A DNA stretch of 64,000 nt from an uncultured Cyclobacteriaceae bacterium (GTDB taxonomy: Bacteria > Bacteroidota > Bacteroidia > Cytophagales > Cyclobacteriaceae). Below, in pieces: positions 26,194-33,393 of the stretch. Every line of letters begins with the position of its first letter. Position 1 is the stretch's first letter. The DNA lies in contig CAKZRQ010000017.1 in assembly GCA_937146645.1 (NCBI GenBank), forward strand, positions 124,001-188,000. Direction: 5' to 3'. Position numbers and translations under genes: made by a program. Below the pieces are notes generated by a model. It did no database searches. It was not told where the DNA came from and saw only the letters and a list, made by a program, of their open reading frames with translations.

Positions 26194-27324
26194 CTATCGA
26201 AGCCAGTTGCTTCCAAAAATGATATAGTACCCCCATGAATCTGGGCCAAAGGCTACATCCATTCCCATTCTAAGTCCGAACTTCCTTGCAATAAGATATC
26301 GATATCCTGTCCCAATGTTATAGACTAAATCTCGATCAGAGAAATTATCAAATTCATCAAAAGCTTTTCCAATTCCACCAAAAGCCATTATACTCCACCT
26401 TTTATTTATATCTATTCGGTTCTCTATCTCAGTCAATACGGTCTGTTCGCCTTGATATCTGGCAGCTGGAATACCTCTCAGATTTAGGGCAGGTAACAAA
26501 AAAAATGGAGCTCCGTCAGATACGTTTTGGTATTCGGTTCTAAGTCCAAAGACCCAAGACGGTTTAAATGACCAATAGCTATAGTTAGCCAAATTAAACC
26601 GAGTATATTCATAATCACTCCCGAGCCATGAAAGGCTAAAATCAAGAGAGACTTCAAACTTTGTTCCCTTGTTGGGAGTGAAAATATTATCTCTTGAATC
26701 GAATTGAATAACGGGGCCCAGGTTAGAAATGTAGGAATCTAGTTGAGAATCTGGTACAAAATCTGGAAGCTCCCCAGCGAGGCCGACCCTGTTCCAAAGG
26801 AAGAGATAATTCGCGCCAACGTACCAGTTACTCTTTTTAATCTGTTTAAGTCCACTTAAGAAAACAGGAAGTGCCTTGAAGTTAAATTTATATTCACGTT
26901 CTCCTATAACGGGTAATTCTCTGAATAGGCTAATATTTAGATTGCTGTACAGAGTTCCAACTCGATACCTTATTCCTTTCTCTGGCACATTATGAGAATG
27001 CAGACCTCCTACAAACCATGTCCCATTTGCGGTGATTCCACCTAGTCCTGTTGTGATATTCGGTGGGCTATTTGGCACTTTATTCAAAAAAGCGAGTCCC
27101 AGGGCACCACCAAAGCCACCAAGTGCTGGTTCTGTAATTAATAGGGGAATAGGAACAAAGCCATTGGCCTCAATGATCCAATCACTAAGGTCCAGTTTTC
27201 CGTCCTCAGGATCTTTAAGGTTTGGCTTTTCCTTTTTTTGGGCAAAGCCCTGAAAAAATATAAAGCCGAATAAGGTCAATAGACTCATTGACCTTATTCG
27301 GCTTTTTATGGAGTTATAATACAT
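26194..27324 (-). CDS. BamA/surface-antigen-type outer-membrane beta-barrel
   Basis: 376 residues with signal peptide (MYYNSIKSRIRSMSLLTLFG, cleavage after FAQ at about 29). An alternative ATG at 27288 would shorten the n-region. The C-terminal barrel has GPVIQFDSRDNIFTPNKGTK, a strong surface-antigen (PF01103) motif, then NLRGIPAARYQGEQTVLTEI and a final FGSNWLR strand ending in aromatic/basic residues. There is no POTRA-like N-terminal region of the usual size, so it is a short stand-alone barrel rather than BamA itself. Confidence 0.8.
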   Translation of the reverse strand: MYYNSIKSRIRSMSLLTLFGFIFFQGFAQKKEKPNLKDPEDGKLDLSDWIIEANGFVPIPLLITEPALGGFGGALGLAFLNKVPNSPPNITTGLGGITANGTWFVGGLHSHNVPEKGIRYRVGTLYSNLNISLFRELPVIGEREYKFNFKALPVFLSGLKQIKKSNWYVGANYLFLWNRVGLAGELPDFVPDSQLDSYISNLGPVIQFDSRDNIFTPNKGTKFEVSLDFSLSWLGSDYEYTRFNLANYSYWSFKPSWVFGLRTEYQNVSDGAPFFLLPALNLRGIPAARYQGEQTVLTEIENRIDINKRWSIMAFGGIGKAFDEFDNFSDRDLVYNIGTGYRYLIARKFGLRMGMDVAFGPDSWGYYIIFGSNWLR

Positions 27325-27328
27325 GGGA

Positions 27329-27922
27329 TTAGTTCATGAAAACAATCCCCAAATTAATTCCAATATTGGATTGGCCTGCTAGCTCAGATGATTCAAAGGA
27401 GCTATAGTATTTTACTCCAAGTTTGAAGCCTGTATTATAGGAAGGCTTGTACAATAAGCCAGCTTCTGGGCGTATGGCAAATTGCCAATGAGTATCCTGA
27501 TCGGTGAATATACCCATGTCAATTCGTCTGTCATGGGCGATTGTTCCAACACCTAATCCAAAATATGGTCTCATTTTATCACCAGTTACCACATAATAGT
27601 TTGTGGTAACAAAGATTGGCCATTCATATTGATATCTGTATTGGATTCCCGATAGGGAAGCAGAACCTTCGGTATACACCTTGTTTTCTTCTCTTTTATA
27701 CAAAGTAGCGTGCCCTAGTTCTCCTCCAATTGCGATATTATCATTTATGAATCTTTGATATTCCATGATAAAACCTCTTCCACTGGTCTGATCTATAAAA
27801 TCAGAAGTATTACCTGTGGGAACGCTTACCGCATAGTTTAGCGAGAAAATGGATTGCTGAGCCGTGGCTGTTCCAGCCATGGTCATACATATAATTGCAA
27901 GTACGATTAATTGCTTTTTCAT
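27329..27922 (-). CDS. Small outer-membrane beta-barrel protein
   Basis: 197 residues with signal peptide MKKQLIVLAIICMTMAGTAT and cleavage near AQQ. The rest alternates hydrophobic and polar residues with strand-like pieces (FIMEYQRFINDNIAIGGELG, then MRPYFGLGVGTIAHD, then TGFKLGVKYYSSFES) and ends ...IGINLGIVFMN, as expected for an OmpW/OmpX-like 8-stranded barrel. Position in the operon: between the second DUF4136 lipoprotein and the BamA-like barrel. Confidence 0.75.
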   Translation of the reverse strand: MKKQLIVLAIICMTMAGTATAQQSIFSLNYAVSVPTGNTSDFIDQTSGRGFIMEYQRFINDNIAIGGELGHATLYKREENKVYTEGSASLSGIQYRYQYEWPIFVTTNYYVVTGDKMRPYFGLGVGTIAHDRRIDMGIFTDQDTHWQFAIRPEAGLLYKPSYNTGFKLGVKYYSSFESSELAGQSNIGINLGIVFMN

Positions 27923-27925
27923 GAC

Positions 27926-28570
27926 TTATTTGGCTAGATATGGTGATTGATCAAATGCTTGATTAATAGTAGTCGTGATTCTTTGATTTATGGAATTGGT
28001 ACTTCCTTCAAAGAGACCATTGACTACGCCAGTCCATACCACTGGAATCTTATCCGTTGGAGACTGATTGTTTGGGTCTGTCATCTGAAGTAACACAGAA
28101 CCGGTTCTTATTCTAGCCACTTGTGGTGGATAGTATCCTGGATACCACCATCCCCAACCTGGTCCCCATCCTGGATACCACCAGTTCCAATACCACCAAT
28201 CGTAATAGAAGAATATCTGATCAGTTTGAAGGGCAGCAGCCAGAATGATTAAATCAGGATTCGCACTTTTGTCTACCTCTGTATATCCTAAATTCCTCAT
28301 ATTGCTACGAGTAGTTTCCAGGATTCCATTAGCGTAAATCGGATCTACAAATTCCGGAACCCAATCCGGATCATCAGGTGCATTTTCAAAATCAATCTTG
28401 ATTACTTCATCAGGAATTGCGAAGGTGCCTTTAGATTGGAAGTCGTAATTGGCATCGTGGTTTGTGTATACGATATCTAATTCATCCACATACTCTGCGC
28501 CATCTGGCGTACAAGAGATGGCTGCCCATGAGACAAGGCTCAGGGCAAATAGTCGGTAAATAATTCTCAT
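27926..28570 (-). CDS. DUF4136-family lipoprotein with Trp/Tyr-rich tract
   Basis: 214 residues. WAAISC with Cys20 is the lipobox. VYTNHDANYDFQSKGTFAIP is the DUF4136 start; NSINQRITTTINQAFDQSPY at the end is the matching closing helix. Between them, about residues 122-149, is an extreme aromatic segment beginning YYDWWYWNWW and continuing through Gly/Pro/Trp/Tyr repeats. That insert is not in the paralogue at 25599-26132, though the unrelated-looking lipoprotein at 24942-25580 has a Tyr/Gly equivalent. Confidence 0.8.
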   Translation of the reverse strand: MRIIYRLFALSLVSWAAISCTPDGAEYVDELDIVYTNHDANYDFQSKGTFAIPDEVIKIDFENAPDDPDWVPEFVDPIYANGILETTRSNMRNLGYTEVDKSANPDLIILAAALQTDQIFFYYDWWYWNWWYPGWGPGWGWWYPGYYPPQVARIRTGSVLLQMTDPNNQSPTDKIPVVWTGVVNGLFEGSTNSINQRITTTINQAFDQSPYLAK

Positions 28571-28584
28571 TCTTATTGGGTTAT

Positions 28585-29058
28585 TTATTTGAACTCATCT
28601 ATAAAAGGAAGCTCCTGTTGAATCGCATTCCTTATGGTGTTGTGAATATAGGTGTCTATCTGTAAGAACTTAGCAGCATCCTTAGCAGAAGTCACTTTCT
28701 TGAATTTCTTAAAATATTTAGCATGAAGTTTACTGAGGCTCACGTCATTTTTGAGGGATCTTGTAGCCAATGAATTAGCTTCTTCTTCCCCTATTTGATC
28801 ATAGGTCTCAATGTATTCATTGATTAATTTGATGCGTTCTCTTGAAAGCGCTCTTCTTGCTTCTTCGTATTCCTCATATACTTGCCAGAATCCTGGAGAT
28901 ACACTTTCAGGAAGATCCATATATGCATCTACAATCATTTTTTTATCCATCCCGAAGGCACTTTGGATCAAAGTGACATCATCATCAATGCTTTGCTGTG
29001 CAAAGCCAACACCTACACTTAAAAATAGGCACGCAGTAAAAATTAAAAGCTTTTTCAT
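28585..29058 (-). CDS. Unrecognised small periplasmic helical protein
   Basis: 157 residues, signal peptide MKKLLIFTACLFLSVGVGFA then Q. The mature part is mostly alpha-helical and charged (YEEYEEARRALSRERIKLIN, then LSKLHAKYFKKFKKVTSAKD), reminiscent of Spy/CpxP-like periplasmic chaperones but without their LTxxQ motif. First gene of the operon, directly after a good Bacteroidetes promoter. Function unknown. Confidence 0.7.
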   Translation of the reverse strand: MKKLLIFTACLFLSVGVGFAQQSIDDDVTLIQSAFGMDKKMIVDAYMDLPESVSPGFWQVYEEYEEARRALSRERIKLINEYIETYDQIGEEEANSLATRSLKNDVSLSKLHAKYFKKFKKVTSAKDAAKFLQIDTYIHNTIRNAIQQELPFIDEFK

Positions 29059-29085
29059 TTTAAACTAGTTGTCATTTATCTGGCA

Positions 29086-29115
29086 TAAAGTTAGGGGTTT
29101 CCCTGATTACACAAA
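29086..29115 (-). promoter_or_regulatory. Promoter of the six-gene envelope operon
   Basis: On the minus strand TTTG (29115-29112) and TAACTTTA (29093-29086) are 18 bases apart, close to the Bacteroidetes TTTG-N19-TAnnTTTG consensus with one mismatch in the -7 box. The first start codon is 28 bases downstream. Confidence 0.7.
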
Positions 29116-29171
29116 CGGTTTTTAACTTAAATAGTAGCCATTTAAGCTAGTTTAATCGGTGATTTTTGAGA

Positions 29172-30368
29172 TTAAAAAGTCTCGTTGATATTTAAATAAA
29201 ATCCGGAGTTACCTTTTTGACCAAATCCATAATCGGCCGTTATTGTGGTTCTATTCTCCTTATTTATCATCACTCGTAAACCGATCCCATATCCGGGATT
29301 CACCATTTCCAGAAGTGCTTCGCCCGTTAATTTACTGGAGAAACTTGCAGCGTTTAAAAAGACAGTTCCACCGAAGGTGTCTTTTTCTCTCTGTAAAGGA
29401 AATCTATATTCCACTTCCGAATATAGCATTGACTCTCCCCTAAAGCGGCCTTGAACATATCCTCGTCCAGATCTGCTAAACATATCATAACCAATTGAAG
29501 GGAGGGCCATATAAGGCAAATTGCCGGAGACTAAAAAATTCCCAAATCCCCAGACTCCAATAAGATGCCTTTTGCGCTTTTCATTGAGAGGGAAGTAGTG
29601 TCGATAATCGAGGAAAAGAATCGCTGAGGACTGATCGGAGCCTAACCATTCTGGGTTTATCCGGATGGATGCCAACGCGAAATTTTCCTCGTAAGGTGAC
29701 ACTGCAATGTCTCTATTTTCAAGAACAGCATTGATTGAAAACCCTGATACAGTGTACTGGTCTGTATCAAATCCTAAAGTGGAATTATAGAAATCATGAC
29801 TGAATTCTAAATCACCCTCAAACTCTTCAGAAATGAAATTTTCAAACTTGGAATATTTATCGAGATGATAGCCCATACCCACAAAGAACTTCGAGGTCCC
29901 TATTTTCTTTAGAACAGTTTCATGAACCCTTGTAAAATTGTAATTCATTTGCTGCTCTCCCCAATACACGCCAGGCTGATTTGGATTCTCCTCAAAATCA
30001 TTAGGTGTGCTGCTCCCTAAGCCATAGGTTGGTTGGGAGGTAATTTGAAATCTCCAATCTCCTACCAGAATCCATTTGTCCTCAGATAAGAAAACATTAC
30101 TTCGTACACCGAAGATCCATTGTTGTTTAGTGGTGTAAAGAATAGTACCCACCAGGTTTGAAAGGTGAGTATTTTCAGGATTACCCATTAACCATGTTGC
30201 GGAAGGAGCCGCCCCAAAAAGCCATCCATTTGCTGGATTAAAAGCGATAGCAGGAAGTGGAACAAGCCTAAAGTTCTGGACTTTGTTTGGCTTATAGGTT
30301 GTTGAATCTTGCGCCCAAACTGAGTGGGTCAAGCTGGAAATGATCAAAAAGAAAAATAGCCTTTTCAT
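29172..30368 (-). CDS. BamA/surface-antigen-like outer-membrane beta-barrel
   Basis: 398 residues from ATG 30368 (KRLFFFLIISSLTHSVWAQ signal peptide). The mature protein is barrel-like throughout, with aromatic strand ends, a central SGFSINAVLENRDIAVSPYE, which corresponds to the surface-antigen strand motif, and a C-terminal YGFGQKGNSGFYLNINETF ending in Phe. No POTRA domains. It is encoded immediately after a porin gene, with a one-base TGATG stop/start overlap, so the two proteins are probably made in step. Confidence 0.78.
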   Translation of the reverse strand: MKRLFFFLIISSLTHSVWAQDSTTYKPNKVQNFRLVPLPAIAFNPANGWLFGAAPSATWLMGNPENTHLSNLVGTILYTTKQQWIFGVRSNVFLSEDKWILVGDWRFQITSQPTYGLGSSTPNDFEENPNQPGVYWGEQQMNYNFTRVHETVLKKIGTSKFFVGMGYHLDKYSKFENFISEEFEGDLEFSHDFYNSTLGFDTDQYTVSGFSINAVLENRDIAVSPYEENFALASIRINPEWLGSDQSSAILFLDYRHYFPLNEKRKRHLIGVWGFGNFLVSGNLPYMALPSIGYDMFSRSGRGYVQGRFRGESMLYSEVEYRFPLQREKDTFGGTVFLNAASFSSKLTGEALLEMVNPGYGIGLRVMINKENRTTITADYGFGQKGNSGFYLNINETF

Positions 30369-31567
30369 CAAAATGAAACGTCATATTGGATCCTAAACCT
30401 GGTCTCATCACTCTGAGGTAATTCCAGATCCTGAAAAGTAAACCTAGTGATTTCTGCTGTCAATTTGTTCTTATGTCCGTTAAAGAACCAGTTTATCGCA
30501 AAGGCGACCTCAGTTTGGTTGTTTTCTTCAATGTTAAGATCCGGTCTGTACCTCGCAAATCGTGAAGCCACTTCTAGTTTCTTTGGGAAAAAATCTGCGA
30601 TTGAGTAAGGGAAGAACCCTGCCTGTAAATAATATCCGCCTAGCTGAGTGGTTCCGCTGTTTATGTTATCAATAATGTCTTTACGATGGTATTCACTTGA
30701 CCAGGAGAAACCTCTGAAATTGAAGGTAGTTTCGATCTGATATTGATTCACGGTGTATTGTCCAGGGAGCCCATCCTCAAAACCTTCCAATGCCCCGCCA
30801 CCGGCTTGAGAAAACCTTGTGTATGGACTGGTATTGGTGACTGCTGCAAAGGCTATCAATCCACTCGGAGGGGAGAAATTTAGATCACCCCCAGAAAAGG
30901 GAACTTCTTGCCCAAGGAAATTCCACTGTACCCGTCCGAAATACATTAGATTACTATCATCATTTGAAGTGGCTCCACGACCCGATCCGGTAAGCATAGC
31001 AACCCAATAATTAAAGTTTGCTATTCCTCCAGCATCAATATTTCCGTATAAAGTAATTCCTTGCTGGCGGTCAACGGTGAATGCCCTGTTAATTAAAGAT
31101 CGATCCACGAGCTGCTGATCCCCTGAACTGATGAATCTTTCTCTGGTGAACTCTACTTTCCACTGTCCTGCTTTAAATTTCAACCAAGGAAATCTTTCAA
31201 TCATGACTCTGAAGTCCAAGAGATTGCCTTGACCCAATTCATACTCAAAATAGTATTTCAACCATGGTTTATAAGCATGGCCACCAATTTTCAGTCTTGA
31301 CCGATTTATCTTGAATAATCGGGTATTTTGATTGGTGAAGTCATCAAAGGTTAATGGATTTTGATCATCAGGAGTTGCAAACCTGAACTGTAACCTAGCG
31401 GCAATTTGAAGTTCATAATTTCCGTCTTCAGTAGTAAATACAAAGCCCTTAGAAGTATGCTTTATTTGAACCAAATTTGTACTATCGCTGCCATTATCTT
31501 CTTCCTGAGAATAAGCCGCTAGAGCTAGCCCCAAGGAGAATAAAGAAACTAAAAATGATCTAAGCAT
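30368..31567 (-). CDS. Phosphate-selective-porin (OprO/OprP)-like protein
   Basis: 399 residues, signal peptide MLRSFLVSLFSLGLALAAYS. The segment YELQIAARLQFRFATPDDQN, then FKINRSRLKIGGHAYKPWLK and YYFEYELGQG, is the N-terminal signature of PF07396. WKVEFTRERFISSGDQQLVD and NRAFTVDRQQGITLYG are the next conserved strands. The last residues, RFRIQYDVSF, form a typical barrel end. Family members pass phosphate or polyphosphate across the outer membrane in Pseudomonas; substrate here is not proven. Confidence 0.85.
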   Translation of the reverse strand: MLRSFLVSLFSLGLALAAYSQEEDNGSDSTNLVQIKHTSKGFVFTTEDGNYELQIAARLQFRFATPDDQNPLTFDDFTNQNTRLFKINRSRLKIGGHAYKPWLKYYFEYELGQGNLLDFRVMIERFPWLKFKAGQWKVEFTRERFISSGDQQLVDRSLINRAFTVDRQQGITLYGNIDAGGIANFNYWVAMLTGSGRGATSNDDSNLMYFGRVQWNFLGQEVPFSGGDLNFSPPSGLIAFAAVTNTSPYTRFSQAGGGALEGFEDGLPGQYTVNQYQIETTFNFRGFSWSSEYHRKDIIDNINSGTTQLGGYYLQAGFFPYSIADFFPKKLEVASRFARYRPDLNIEENNQTEVAFAINWFFNGHKNKLTAEITRFTFQDLELPQSDETRFRIQYDVSF

Positions 31568-31615
31568 AAATCCTCAATACAGCTATTAAAGCTAAAAGTA
31601 TCTGGTCTAAAAAAG

Positions 31616-31643
31616 AAAAACCCCAGCCTTATAAGGCCGGGGT
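31616..31643 (-). terminator. Rho-independent terminator after the barrel gene at 31662
   Basis: Minus strand CCCCGGCCTTATAAGGCTGGGG forms a near-perfect stem followed by TTTTTC. It separates the 31662-32321 gene from the porin operon. Confidence 0.8.
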
Positions 31644-31661
31644 TGTCATAGATTATGTTCT

Positions 31662-32321
31662 TTATTGACCTTGAGGTATTCTAAATACGATACCACCGTC
31701 AAAACCAAATTGGAATAAACTTGAGTAGCTATTTAGACCTGCGCCTACACCACCGGTGCCAAAGTAAAGTCCTCCACCTAATGACTGTACAGCAGAAAAT
31801 AAGGAAGCCTGAAGTCTGATAGCCACGTTTTCGGCAACCCAGAAATTGCTACCACCTCTAAAATTCCAGGCAAATTTTGTTTCAGTACTACTTCTTCCAT
31901 TATCAGGGTTCATCACCCCGAAAATACCCATTCCAATTCCCGCTCCGACGAACGGTTCTACCGTCTCATTTACCGGGATATATTTAGTCCCATTAATCAT
32001 GATCCAGTTTATGGCAAGATCAAAGTCCGTTTGCTGTAGTTCGCCATCGAAAATTCCTCCATCCTGATAGATAGTTGGAGCATTTGTGTCTTGTCTCAAG
32101 TATTGCAATTCAATTGCCCCTCTTTGCGGAATATGATATTCCAATCCAACTCCCCATCTGAAACCATCCTGAATGGTACCATCAAAGAAAGAAGAATTCG
32201 AAAAATAAGAATCGAATTGATCTTTGAAGACATAACCACCATAGGTATTCAATCTTAACTCCTGACCAATAGCGAAATTGGTCAAGGCAATCATTACAAT
32301 GCTAAATAACAGTTTTTTCAT
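31662..32321 (-). CDS. Outer-membrane beta-barrel protein
   Basis: 219 residues with signal peptide MKKLLFSIVMIALTNFAIG. Strand-like segments follow: LRLNTYGGYVFKDQFDSYF, then EYHIPQRGAIELQYLRQDT, then EPFVGAGIGMGIFGVM, and a C-terminus FQFGFDGGIVFRIPQGQ. Fits the Omp_beta-brl (PF13505/PF13568) type of 8-stranded barrel. Substrate or partner unknown. It has its own terminator downstream. Confidence 0.75.
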   Translation of the reverse strand: MKKLLFSIVMIALTNFAIGQELRLNTYGGYVFKDQFDSYFSNSSFFDGTIQDGFRWGVGLEYHIPQRGAIELQYLRQDTNAPTIYQDGGIFDGELQQTDFDLAINWIMINGTKYIPVNETVEPFVGAGIGMGIFGVMNPDNGRSSTETKFAWNFRGGSNFWVAENVAIRLQASLFSAVQSLGGGLYFGTGGVGAGLNSYSSLFQFGFDGGIVFRIPQGQ

Positions 32322-32367
32322 TTTTCTAATATTTGGTCCCCAAATATAATTGATACTGATTTGAATC

Positions 32368-33387
32368 CTAGTCCAACTGACTGGGGTAAATTACTTTCCA
32401 ATCCTTTGCCATGTCCACGACTGTCCATCCTTTCTCAGCGGCTTCATCTAATCCTTTATCGAGTTTTCCTATGTGAGAATCCCGATCGTAGGCCCATTCT
32501 CTTTCTGCATCCGTATGATGAACATACATTTGAAAAGATCTTCCCTTTGTACCTGAAGAGTATTGCAACATTTGAAGATCACCATCTGAATTTCCAAAAG
32601 CGGCTATTGGTCTTTTTCCGATATTCTGGTGAATGCCCACTGGTTTCCCAGCTTTGTCATCAATAAAATTTAGTTCCGCAATTTTCATGATTACATACTC
32701 ACCGTCGATTTCTTTAAACTCTGCCTTGAGCGAACTTCCGACTACTTGCTCCGGAGGAATTCCATATACTTCCTGCGTCCATGGTCTCATAAAATCAATA
32801 CCTCCCCCTGAGACAATGAATGTTTTAAAATCATGATCCCGAAGGTACTCCAATACCTCAAGCATGGGCTGGTAAATCATTTCCTTGTACAAAAGCCCCG
32901 TGGTGGGATGCTTGGCAGAATTGATCCAAGAATTAACTGAAGCTGTGAATTCATCTGATGTCATTCCGGAGTGAGATGCGGCAATGATCTTTAGTAAACC
33001 TTCTTCTCCTGAAGAGAGTACTTTTTCAACATCTCCATCAGCAGCTGCTTTTAGAATTTCATCATTCCTCCACTCAGGGTTATCTGCGGCCATACTTTTC
33101 ACTTGGTCCAGACCAAATTGAACCTGAAAATAAAATGGCTGCTCTGCCCAAAGGTTACCGTCATTATCGAATGTGGCTATTCTATCCTCCGGCTTTACAT
33201 AATCTGGACTTCCTTCAGTAGTGACTGCTTCGACAAAATCAATAATCGATTGTTTTGCAGGTCCCTCGTTCCAAGATGCCAGATATTCTACTTCAGAATT
33301 CACATCTGTTTTTTCCACCGCAGGCGGTGTACAGGACCATGACAGAAATGCCAGCCCAACTAATAGGATTGAAAGTTTGATTTTCAT
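32368..33387 (-). CDS. Lipid-anchored HAD-superfamily phosphatase-like protein
   Basis: 339 residues. LSWSC with Cys19 is the lipobox. HAD motifs: I, IATFDNDGNLW (FDNDG, with catalytic Asp at the first D); II, KTFIVSGGGIDFM; III, the Lys of DDKAGKPVGI region; IV, AAFGNSDGDLQML. A cap region lies between motifs I and II. HAD enzymes are mostly cytoplasmic phosphatases, so an exported lipoprotein form is notable; phosphate scavenging or envelope dephosphorylation are possible roles. It follows the OmpA-family gene by six bases and is the last gene of that operon. Confidence 0.82.
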   Translation of the reverse strand: MKIKLSILLVGLAFLSWSCTPPAVEKTDVNSEVEYLASWNEGPAKQSIIDFVEAVTTEGSPDYVKPEDRIATFDNDGNLWAEQPFYFQVQFGLDQVKSMAADNPEWRNDEILKAAADGDVEKVLSSGEEGLLKIIAASHSGMTSDEFTASVNSWINSAKHPTTGLLYKEMIYQPMLEVLEYLRDHDFKTFIVSGGGIDFMRPWTQEVYGIPPEQVVGSSLKAEFKEIDGEYVIMKIAELNFIDDKAGKPVGIHQNIGKRPIAAFGNSDGDLQMLQYSSGTKGRSFQMYVHHTDAEREWAYDRDSHIGKLDKGLDEAAEKGWTVVDMAKDWKVIYPSQLD

Positions 33388-33393
33388 CTGAAT

